The translations under genes were made by a program, and so were the position numbers. DNA of 5,270 nt from Minisyncoccota bacterium (GTDB taxonomy: Bacteria; Patescibacteriota; Minisyncoccia; Phycocordibacterales; UBA2100), in NCBI GenBank assembly GCA_016763615.1, contig JAESTJ010000066.1, positions 1-5,270 on the forward strand, written 5' to 3'. The notes beneath the pieces were generated by a model. The model was not told where the DNA came from and did no database searches. It was given only the letters and a program-made list of their open reading frames with translations. This document shows, piece by piece, positions 1 through 5,191 of the stretch (position 1 is the first letter of the stretch; every line of letters begins with the position of its first letter).

Positions 1-25
1 ACAGGTTCGAATCCTGTCCGCGGAG
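1..25 (+). tRNA. tRNA 3' end, partial (probably tRNA-Asn)
   Basis: The first 25 bases are the end of a tRNA gene: T stem ACAGG (1-5), T loop TTCGAAT (6-12), the pairing strand CCTGT (13-17), the 3' acceptor strand CCGCGGA (18-24) and discriminator G at 25. The next bases are CTT, so CCA is not encoded and must be added by a CCA-adding enzyme. The anticodon lies outside the window. The acceptor strand implies a 5' end TCCGCGG, that is a U1-A72 pair, with G73; among bacterial tRNAs this fits tRNA-Asn best, but the identity is an inference. The gene converges on msrAB, whose stop codon starts 2 nt further on. Confidence 0.88.
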
Positions 26-26
26 C

Positions 27-1295
27 TTATTCAAAAAACGAAAGGTACTCTCCAAGTCCTTCTTTCTCTAAATCATCTTTTGGTACGAAGCGTAGTGAGG
101 CTGAATTCATACAATAACGAATGAAGTTATTCGACTCAGGACCATCAAGTATGATGTGCCCCAAGTGTGAATCAGCATACGTGCTGCGTATTTCAGTGCG
201 ACGAATTATAAGTTTGTAATCGTCGTGTTCGGTTACAAAATCTAAATCTATTGGGCGAAGGAAACTCGGCCAACCAGTGCCCGAATCAAATTTCTCTGTG
301 GAAGAAAATAATGGCTCTCCCGAAACAACATCAACATAAATTCCCTCTTCATGATTATCCCAATATTCATTTTGAAACGGACGTTCAGTGCCATTTTTCT
401 GAGTAATTTGATATTGAAGCGGTGTTAAGGTTCTTAAGAGTTCCGCGTCACTAGGTTTTTGATACTCTTCCCATGGACTGACACTTTTTACTAGTACATT
501 TTCCTCTGCTGGAGCCGCCTGAATCACTTCTTTTGTTGGTTCTTCACTAAACAAATAGTCATACTCGCCACTCCCCCAAATGGATTCTATATACGCATCT
601 CTTCCTGAACCTTTACGGTAGTAACTGTACCGTAGTGAGTTATCTTTTGAAAAGTCTTGATGATATTTCTCAGCAATCCAGAAAGTACTCGCCAACTCAA
701 TACTGGTAGCAATGGGTTTATCAAATATCTTTAACGCTTCAACTTCACTTATAACTTCTTCAGCTATTTTCTTTTCTTCTTCAGTTTGATAATAAATTGC
801 GGAAGTGTATTGATACCCACGATCATAAAAAGAGCCTCCTGAATCTGTTGGGTCTGTTTCTCGTAGCAATTCTAACACCAAGCGTCTATATGAAATTTGA
901 TTTGGGTCATATTCAATCTTAACCATTTCTCTGTGCCCCGTGTTGCCCTGCACTACCTCATTGTAGCTTGGTCCATCACTACTACCTCCCATGTAGCCCG
1001 ACACTGCGTTACTTACTCCTTGCAGCTTCTGAAAATCGCTTTCGGTGCACCAAAAACATCCACCTGCAACGTATGCAATAGCGGTTTCGCGCGATAGTAC
1101 CATCTCAGTTTCATCTTCGTGCTCGACTGCAATCATTACATCTTCAGGAGAGGTAGTTCCAACCACCTCGGTAGCAATATCTGGCAAACTAGGAGCTGTT
1201 CTACCCAAGTGCCAATTGTACGTCCATACAGCTGCTACGGCTAAAATAATAACCACCACAGTCATTCCAAACCCCCAAATAATTTTAGTATTCAT
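27..1295 (-). CDS. msrAB: Membrane-anchored MsrA-MsrB fusion (peptide methionine sulfoxide reductase)
   Basis: This bifunctional enzyme reduces both methionine sulfoxide diastereomers in oxidised proteins: S by the MsrA half, R by the MsrB half. The 422-residue protein has an N-terminal hydrophobic segment at about 5-27 with no lipobox, so it is probably a signal anchor that places the enzyme outside the cytoplasmic membrane. A linker leads to MsrA (about 70-218) with the GCFWC motif, catalytic C80 plus C83, and the conserved YHQDF near 211. A second linker (about 220-285) precedes MsrB (about 290-420), seen from [36 protein letters not shown] and [11 protein letters not shown] with catalytic C395. 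The MsrB half lacks the zinc-binding CxxC pairs and has no second cysteine; C80, C83 and C395 are the only cysteines in the protein. The start is supported by a promoter whose -10 box ends 7 nt before the ATG. The stop lies beside the convergent tRNA gene. The family call is very secure; the location is inferred. Confidence 0.96.
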   Translation of the reverse strand: MNTKIIWGFGMTVVVIILAVAAVWTYNWHLGRTAPSLPDIATEVVGTTSPEDVMIAVEHEDETEMVLSRETAIAYVAGGCFWCTESDFQKLQGVSNAVSGYMGGSSDGPSYNEVVQGNTGHREMVKIEYDPNQISYRRLVLELLRETDPTDSGGSFYDRGYQYTSAIYYQTEEEKKIAEEVISEVEALKIFDKPIATSIELASTFWIAEKYHQDFSKDNSLRYSYYRKGSGRDAYIESIWGSGEYDYLFSEEPTKEVIQAAPAEENVLVKSVSPWEEYQKPSDAELLRTLTPLQYQITQKNGTERPFQNEYWDNHEEGIYVDVVSGEPLFSSTEKFDSGTGWPSFLRPIDLDFVTEHDDYKLIIRRTEIRSTYADSHLGHIILDGPESNNFIRYCMNSASLRFVPKDDLEKEGLGEYLSFFE

Positions 1296-1302
1296 ACAGC
1301 AA

Positions 1303-1330
1303 AGTGTATAAGCTCAGATATGCATGTCAA
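1303..1330 (-). promoter_or_regulatory. msrAB promoter
   Basis: On the - strand there is a perfect -35 TTGACA (1330-1325), a 16-bp spacer, and a -10 TACACT (1308-1303, 4 of 6 consensus). Seven bases separate the -10 from the msrAB ATG at 1295, so transcription should begin at or within a base or two of the start codon. There is no room for a Shine-Dalgarno site. Confidence 0.65.
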
Positions 1331-1341
1331 GCTAACTTTAC

Positions 1342-1356
1342 ATACACACTGTGTAT
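1342..1356. repeat. Short palindrome upstream of the msrAB promoter (possible operator)
   Basis: ATACACA-C-TGTGTAT is a perfect 7-bp inverted repeat around one central base. It ends 11 bp upstream of the msrAB -35 box, a position typical of an activator site. I do not recognise it as a known operator consensus, and it could be chance in AT-rich DNA. Confidence 0.35.
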
Positions 1357-1381
1357 TACTTTTTATTTTATATTCAAAATT

Positions 1382-1417
1382 TAGTGGATATTTTAATACC
1401 TATTAAAATATCCACTA
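1382..1417. terminator. Perfect 17-bp inverted repeat, possible terminator of the 1427-2794 gene
   Basis: The left arm TAGTGGATATTTTAATA (1382-1398) and right arm (1401-1417) are perfect reverse complements separated by CC. The repeat begins 9 bp past the stop codon of the - strand oxidoreductase. Read on the - strand, the hairpin is followed by AAATTTTGAATAT, a poor U-tract. The stem has only 4 G:C pairs of 17, unlike the GC-rich terminators elsewhere in this window. A weak terminator or a 3'-end stabiliser fits best; a protein-binding palindrome is the alternative. Confidence 0.5.
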
Positions 1418-1426
1418 CTATGAACC

Positions 1427-2794
1427 TCATTCAGGTTTTTCTCCGAATGTCGCCACTACTCCATCTTCGTTAAAAGTTCCTCCCATATTTAAAGTTATTT
1501 TCTTTGCATCAATAAGTCCATTGTATACACAGGTCGTAGCACCTGGCGATGGTGTTACATTGAACAAAATATTATCTCCTTCGAATTTTGCCTCTCCAAG
1601 AGAAAGGGGTTCTTTTTTATTTGTATACACAATTTGCGGACGTACCCCACCTTGCCCTTTAGCTTTCTTTACCTCAGATACTTTCAAAGAGGGTATAATC
1701 TTTCTTGCTTCTTTTGTAAACAAATAATTCCCAAGAAACGGCATGGGGAACAATATGTTGTGCTTAAATACGTAAAAGAAAAACTCTTTATCAAGCATTA
1801 CTCGTGTATATGATGCCAAAGTTTTAAATACAGGTGTAAGAACCTTAGCAAAATCGAATATGGTTCTTATCTTATGTCTCTCCAACATAAAAATCACCCG
1901 TGTCGTTGGACCAAAGCGTGTGTGCTCTCCATAGGTATCGAGTATATCCGGATCACCATGCACTGCTGAAAATGGAAGTTTTGGATTTTGCACAGTGTAA
2001 ATCTTAGATGTTATATACTTTGGTGTGAAGTAAAAGTTGCCTGCCACTGACAAAAGCGAGAGTTCTTTCACGCCCTCAACTTTTAGCAACTTTGCAAAGT
2101 ACATACTGTGAGCGCCGGCACATACAGAAATAAAGCGTGCATAGACCTTCCTCTCACCAAGAGATACTGTATACATACTTCCTTCTTTTTTTAGAGATGT
2201 TACCGCACTGTTGAATTCTGCACTATACTCCTTCCGATTATCTTCCCTATCATATTCCTTAGTATGAACCAGAGCATCATTAATCAAAGAGGCAGCAAGC
2301 TTAGCGTAGTTCACTGTAATACCATCCCCATTGTATACGGCTGTTAACCGCTCACCTTCTCTTCGTGCCTCACAAACTTTTGGTTCCACTGTACATAACT
2401 CATCTTTTTCCAAAAATTGTAACGTAGGGTACATGTCCTTAAACTTCTCAAAGCGCTCCCTTAAGAACTCTCCTTCTGTCTCCCCCACACCCAACACCAT
2501 TTTGGGACCTTTGAAGTACATATTCGGATCATCTTTCATTTCGAGATATGCACGAGTAAAGTGCGATTTTGCTTTTAAACTCTTGGCCTTCTCGAATGTA
2601 TAGTTTGTTTCTATATCTCCCTCGTGAAGAGTTTGGGAGTTATTTGTTGGAGCACTGTTAATAGCTCCCGCTGCAGATTCTTTCTCAACGAGCAGAACCT
2701 TATTAATGTCAGAATACTGGGCTAAAGCATAAAGTTGAGCTGCACCTGAGACACCTGCTCCAATAATAATCACGTCATATTCTTCCCTGTTCAT
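1427..2794 (-). CDS. FAD-dependent oxidoreductase, Mqo/DAO-like
   Basis: This is a flavoprotein of the glutathione-reductase-fold superfamily, most like malate:quinone oxidoreductase (Mqo) and its COG0579 relatives, which oxidise a 2-hydroxyacid and pass electrons to quinone. Counting from the 2794 start it has 455 residues, near the usual Mqo size. It begins with the FAD dinucleotide fold: DVIIIGAGVSG at 7-17 (GxGxxG) and acidic E37 ending strand 2 (VLLVEK). A conserved NNSQTLHEG block follows at 51-59, then VCAGAHS at 224-230, FGPTTRV at 294-300, GGVRPQIV at 382-389, and a C-terminal FAD-closing segment TPSPGATTCVYNGL at 414-427. There is no signal peptide or transmembrane segment, so it is cytoplasmic or peripheral to the membrane. 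An in-frame ATG at 2803 would add three residues, but it overlaps the TATAAT box, so 2794 is preferred. The fold is secure; the malate substrate is not, and no quinone-linked partner is nearby. Confidence 0.85.
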   Translation of the reverse strand: MNREEYDVIIIGAGVSGAAQLYALAQYSDINKVLLVEKESAAGAINSAPTNNSQTLHEGDIETNYTFEKAKSLKAKSHFTRAYLEMKDDPNMYFKGPKMVLGVGETEGEFLRERFEKFKDMYPTLQFLEKDELCTVEPKVCEARREGERLTAVYNGDGITVNYAKLAASLINDALVHTKEYDREDNRKEYSAEFNSAVTSLKKEGSMYTVSLGERKVYARFISVCAGAHSMYFAKLLKVEGVKELSLLSVAGNFYFTPKYITSKIYTVQNPKLPFSAVHGDPDILDTYGEHTRFGPTTRVIFMLERHKIRTIFDFAKVLTPVFKTLASYTRVMLDKEFFFYVFKHNILFPMPFLGNYLFTKEARKIIPSLKVSEVKKAKGQGGVRPQIVYTNKKEPLSLGEAKFEGDNILFNVTPSPGATTCVYNGLIDAKKITLNMGGTFNEDGVVATFGEKPE

Positions 2795-2801
2795 AAACCA
2801 C

Positions 2802-2807
2802 ATTATA
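2802..2807 (-). promoter_or_regulatory. -10 box of the FAD oxidoreductase gene
   Basis: A perfect TATAAT (2807-2802 on the - strand, preceded by TTG) ends 7 nt before the ATG at 2794. It overlaps the alternative upstream ATG at 2803. No good -35 is visible at 16-18 bp. The spacing predicts a leaderless transcript and decides the start codon. Confidence 0.6.
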
Positions 2808-2859
2808 CAACTGTATTAAGTAGGATAAAAATATGAACGGAAAACGCATACCATTCAAA

Positions 2860-2868
2860 TGTTATAAT
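2860..2868 (+). promoter_or_regulatory. Extended -10 promoter of the CPBP-like gene
   Basis: TGTTATAAT is a perfect extended -10 element (TGn plus TATAAT at 2863-2868). It ends 6 nt before the ATG at 2875. No clear -35 is seen, which is tolerable for an extended -10. It is divergent from the oxidoreductase promoter; the two -10 boxes are about 55 bp apart, and the 80 bp between the two start codons hold only these promoters. Confidence 0.62.
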
Positions 2869-2874
2869 CCCTGA

Positions 2875-3693
2875 ATGATATTCTCCCAGTTCTTAGACAG
2901 AGGTTCTCTTCGAAATTTCGAAATTATCAGCCTTCTTTTTCTGGCAGGGTCAAGTGTAGTGCTGATAGCTCTTCAAGAAAAACCCCTCGGGTGGATGCTT
3001 TTTGCTGTTGGTCTTACTTCTCTTTACTTTGCACGAGAAAATTTTGCTAAACATCTTTTTCTCATCTATCTATCTCTCGGTCTTCTTGGGCTGACACAAA
3101 TAACGACTGATATTAGTTACATTCATATGACTACAATGGCAATGACACTTGGTCTTGCCGTTCTCATCCCTTATATTGTTTCGAAATACCTCTATAAAGA
3201 CGCGGTCGTTCAATTTAGATTCCACCATGGACGAAAATGGTATCGAAAAGAATTTGTGTACATCGGAGTAACTGCGATACTCGCATATTTTATTATTCCG
3301 TTCTATTTAAGTAACACTGCTGCATATCTTAACTGGGTAGTCGACCCAGGAGTTAGCAATATTATCCGCCTATTTATTGGTACAAATGCCCTTGGAATAT
3401 GGGATGAACTTTTCTTTATAAGTGTAGTACTTGGAATTCTTCGAGTGTATCTTCCCTTTGCATGGGCAAATCTTTTACAGGCAATATTATTTACCTCATT
3501 TCTCTATGAACTCGGCTTCACTGGATGGGGTTTTATTATGATATTTATTTTTGCGCTCATTCAAGGATATATATTTAAAAGTACAGATTCGCTCTTTTAT
3601 GTCATCACAATCCACCTAACTCTAGATTTCATTCTATTTCTAGCACTTATCCATGCATATCATCCAGCATGGATACCGATATTTATTATATAA
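2875..3693 (+). CDS. Multi-pass membrane protein, divergent CPBP (CAAX protease-like) family
   Basis: This 272-residue integral membrane protein has roughly eight hydrophobic segments (about 15-34, 37-53, 60-77, 82-101, 126-146, 178-196, 215-236 and 241-262). The C-terminal half resembles the CPBP/Rce1 intramembrane protease domain. The block WDELFFIS at 176-183 lines up with the family motif EELFFRG, and HLTLD at 247-251 fits the HxxxN/D motif. The second motif, FxxxH, appears as FLYEL near 209-213 with no histidine. So the first glutamate is D177 and the arginine and middle histidine are lost, while E178, H247 and D251 remain. It may be a divergent enzyme or a non-catalytic relative; CPBP proteins process prenylated proteins, mature peptides or give bacteriocin immunity, and nothing here picks among these. 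The start lies 6 nt after an extended -10 box. Family assignment is moderate; membrane topology is sure. Confidence 0.72.
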   Translation: MIFSQFLDRGSLRNFEIISLLFLAGSSVVLIALQEKPLGWMLFAVGLTSLYFARENFAKHLFLIYLSLGLLGLTQITTDISYIHMTTMAMTLGLAVLIPYIVSKYLYKDAVVQFRFHHGRKWYRKEFVYIGVTAILAYFIIPFYLSNTAAYLNWVVDPGVSNIIRLFIGTNALGIWDELFFISVVLGILRVYLPFAWANLLQAILFTSFLYELGFTGWGFIMIFIFALIQGYIFKSTDSLFYVITIHLTLDFILFLALIHAYHPAWIPIFII

Positions 3694-3759
3694 AATAAAT
3701 ACTTATACAAAAATCTAACCACGTAAGCTCTCTGATATTTCTTAGATGAAAAAATAGTG

Positions 3760-3765
3760 TATAAT
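3760..3765 (+). promoter_or_regulatory. -10 box of the small basic protein gene
   Basis: A perfect TATAAT preceded directly by TG ends 7 nt before the ATG at 3773. No convincing -35 is visible at 17 bp. The spacing again predicts a transcript starting at the ATG, and it supports the 47-codon ORF being a real gene. Confidence 0.6.
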
Positions 3766-3772
3766 CGTGCCC

Positions 3773-3916
3773 ATGGCAAAAAGAGCAACAGGAATAGAAA
3801 AAGGGAAGAAATCGCACTCACGAAAGACGAAAAAGCGTCTTGATATTAAGCGTGAAATGCTTACAAAAAAAGCTGAGAAGAATGCGATGAAGAACAAAAA
3901 CAAAGGAAGAAAATAA
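3773..3916 (+). CDS. Small, highly basic protein, 47 residues, unknown function
   Basis: The ORF runs from ATG 3773 to TAA 3914-3916. It begins MAKRATGIEKGKKSHSRK and ends KNKNKGRK. Fifteen lysines and five arginines against four acidic residues give a net charge of about +16, with no cysteine, no aromatic residue and no hydrophobic segment. That composition suits an RNA- or DNA-binding protein, for instance one associated with the ribosome or nucleoid, but I do not recognise a family and it does not match the small ribosomal proteins I know. Support for it being a gene comes from a TATAAT box 7 nt upstream of the ATG and a strong hairpin terminator starting 22 bp after the stop, which makes it a self-contained monocistronic unit. 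The middle (about 18-40) could form a charged helix. Confidence 0.7.
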   Translation: MAKRATGIEKGKKSHSRKTKKRLDIKREMLTKKAEKNAMKNKNKGRK

Positions 3917-3938
3917 TCTTCCTTGTATTCAATTACTG

Positions 3939-3976
3939 AAATAACGGCTCTAGAGTTACCTCTAGAGCCGTTATTT
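3939..3976 (+). terminator. Intrinsic terminator after the small basic protein gene
   Basis: A 17-bp perfect stem (3939-3955 with 3960-3976) closes a TTAC loop. The core ACGGCTCTAGAG is GC-containing, with an A-rich 5' side (GAAATAA) and TTATTTT on the 3' side. Because both flanks are A/T tracts it could work in both directions, but both neighbouring genes lie on the + strand. Confidence 0.88.
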
Positions 3977-4018
3977 TGCTAATAGTTTCTGATTTTTATT
4001 TAAATCCCCCACTACCTA

Positions 4019-4047
4019 TTGACACATCGCATTGGATTTAGTATAAC
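4019..4047 (+). promoter_or_regulatory. Consensus promoter of the cold-shock gene
   Basis: TTGACA (4019-4024), a 17-bp spacer and TATAAC (4042-4047, 5 of 6) form the best sigma-70-type promoter in the window. Transcription should start near 4054, leaving a leader of about 84 nt before the ATG at 4138. Confidence 0.8.
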
Positions 4048-4053
4048 AACGGT

Positions 4054-4137
4054 AATCAAGTAGCTCCTATAGAGGAATCCAAGTCGAGTTTCATTTTCTA
4101 GGTTGTTTTTGATTGATTATTATTTAAGTTCAAAGAA
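4054..4137 (+). promoter_or_regulatory. Long 5' leader of the cold-shock gene
   Basis: About 84 nt lie between the predicted transcription start and the ATG. The leader has no ATG of its own and no good Shine-Dalgarno near the start (AAGTTCAAAGAA precedes it); an AGAGGA at 4071-4076 is about 60 nt too far upstream and its AGGA can pair with TCCT at 4065-4068. The second half is U-rich (TTCATTTTCTAGGTTGTTTT, then repeated GATT). Long structured leaders control cspA-type mRNAs in enterobacteria; a similar role here is an inference. Confidence 0.45.
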
Positions 4138-4338
4138 ATGCAAAAAGGAACTATCGCTCGCATCATGGATAAAGGCTACGGCTTTATCAAGGTGGAGGGC
4201 AACGACAAAGATCTTTTCTTTCACTCAAATGAACTTCAGAACGTAGCGTTTGACGACCTCCAAGAGGGCGACAGCGTTGAGTTCGAAGTTACTGAGGGAG
4301 AAAAAGGACCTCAAGCAGTGAACGTTAGCAAAGCCTAA
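4138..4338 (+). CDS. Cold-shock-domain protein (CspA family)
   Basis: This 66-residue protein is the size of a single cold-shock domain, a five-stranded OB-fold barrel that binds single-stranded RNA and DNA and melts RNA structure in the cytoplasm. Both nucleic-acid motifs are visible: RNP1 as KGYGFIKV at 12-19 and RNP2 as DLFFHSNEL at 25-33. The N-terminal MQKGTIARIMD and the closing GPQAVNVSKA are typical of the family. The gene stands alone between its own consensus promoter and a strong terminator, with a long leader that could regulate expression by temperature. The csp number within the family cannot be told from sequence alone. Confidence 0.97.
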   Translation: MQKGTIARIMDKGYGFIKVEGNDKDLFFHSNELQNVAFDDLQEGDSVEFEVTEGEKGPQAVNVSKA

Positions 4339-4354
4339 CCACAACTGTTAAAGA

Positions 4355-4389
4355 CAAAAACCCCGCGAGCATTGCTCGCGGGGTTTTTG
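4355..4389 (+). terminator. Strong intrinsic terminator of the cold-shock gene
   Basis: CAAAAACCCCGCGAGC (4355-4370) and its perfect reverse complement (4374-4389) make a 16-bp stem with an ATT loop. The GC-rich core CCCCGCGAGC is followed by a TTTTTGTTT tract. It begins 16 bp after the stop codon. Confidence 0.95.
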
Positions 4390-4437
4390 TTTGCATGCAC
4401 TAATATATGAATAGGCACTCATACGTTCATGTAACCA

Positions 4438-4446
4438 TGATATACT
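4438..4446 (+). promoter_or_regulatory. Extended -10 promoter of the GlcD-like gene
   Basis: TGATATACT combines a TGn extension with a TATACT hexamer (4441-4446, 5 of 6). It ends 7 nt before the ATG at 4454, so the transcript should be leaderless. No good -35 is seen at 16-18 bp, consistent with an extended -10 promoter. Confidence 0.6.
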
Positions 4447-4453
4447 TCTGACG

Positions 4454-5191
4454 ATGTTGAAAGAATTAAAGGACGCAGTACGCGGTGAAGTAATTTCTGA
4501 TAAAGAAACTCTTGAAGACTTCAGTGAAGACGCCAGTATTTTTCATATTACCCCCTCCTATGTAGTTAGGCCAAAGGATGCACAGGATGTTCAGTCGCTC
4601 GTTTCTTTTGCTAAACGAAATAAGGGAATTTCTCTTACTGCCCGCAGTGCAGGTACCGATATGACAGGCGGTCCTTTGTCTGACTCAATCGTTGTCGATT
4701 TTCTACCCAATTTCAACAAAGTCCTAGAAGTAGGAGATGGTTGGGCAAAAACTCAGCCCGGTGTCTTTTATCGTAACTTCGAAAAGAAAACCCTCGCCAA
4801 AAATTGGTTACTTCCTTGTTACACAGCCTCGCGTGAACTCAATACAGTCGGTGGTATGGTTGCAAACAATTCTGGCGGCGAAAAATCACTTGTTTATGGT
4901 AAAACAGAGAAATATGTTCGCTCTCTTAAGATGGTTCTTTCTGATGGAAAAGAATACTCGTTTCAGAAACTTTCCCGGAAGGAGCTTGAAGCAATACTAA
5001 GAGAAGATTCATTCCTTGGAGATATATATCGAAAAACGGAGAATCTAATTAAGGAAAATCACGACGTTATACAAAAGGCACGTCCCAATGTCTCCAAAAA
5101 CTCTGCTGGGTACGCCCTTTGGAGCGTGTGGGACAAAGAAGAAGATACTTTTGACCTCACCAAATTATTATTGGGTCTCAAGGAACATTAG
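4454..5191 (+). CDS. FAD-binding oxidoreductase, GlcD/D-lactate dehydrogenase type, N-terminal part, frame broken
   Basis: This is the FAD-binding PCMH domain of a GlcD/Dld-type flavoenzyme, a family that oxidises 2-hydroxyacids such as D-lactate or glycolate. The open frame gives 245 residues: VVRPKDAQDVQ at 37-47, the FAD pyrophosphate loop RSAGTDMTGG at 64-73, and the second FAD block GGMVANNSGGEKSLVYGKT at 133-151, followed by VRSLKMVLSDGKEY. The family normally continues with G-S-x-G-T-L-G-x-x-T-E, but this frame ends in LLLGLKEH and TAG at 5189. The expected sequence appears in the -1 frame from 5176, so one base seems missing near GGGTCT (5173-5178). The full family protein has a C-terminal substrate/cap domain, lying beyond the window. 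The start is supported by an extended -10 box 7 nt upstream. The substrate is unknown. Confidence 0.88.
   Translation: MLKELKDAVRGEVISDKETLEDFSEDASIFHITPSYVVRPKDAQDVQSLVSFAKRNKGISLTARSAGTDMTGGPLSDSIVVDFLPNFNKVLEVGDGWAKTQPGVFYRNFEKKTLAKNWLLPCYTASRELNTVGGMVANNSGGEKSLVYGKTEKYVRSLKMVLSDGKEYSFQKLSRKELEAILREDSFLGDIYRKTENLIKENHDVIQKARPNVSKNSAGYALWSVWDKEEDTFDLTKLLLGLKEH

Noticed and set aside
897..1311. Open frames on the + strand inside msrAB (897-1097, 1045-1311)
   Set aside because: They lie antisense to strong MsrA coding sequence, have no family features and no promoter spacing like the real genes.
1521..2603. Open frames on the + strand at 1521-1727 and 2331-2603
   Set aside because: Antisense shadows of the FAD oxidoreductase, with no recognisable protein features.
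4121..4137. A leaderless promoter directly before the cold-shock ATG (TAAGTT at 4125-4130)
   Set aside because: Only 3 of 6 matches to the -10 consensus, whereas TTGACA-17-TATAAC further upstream is nearly perfect.
4392..4399. TGCATGCA palindrome before the GlcD-like gene
   Set aside because: An 8-bp palindrome is expected by chance at this length and has no supporting context.
4737..5000. Second + strand frame inside the GlcD-like gene
   Set aside because: It overlaps the conserved FAD-binding blocks in another frame and resembles no protein family.
5171..5180. Programmed -1 frameshift heptamer in the GlcD-like gene
   Set aside because: The site lacks an X-XXY-YYZ slippery pattern, and no downstream pseudoknot or stem is obvious; a one-base indel is simpler.
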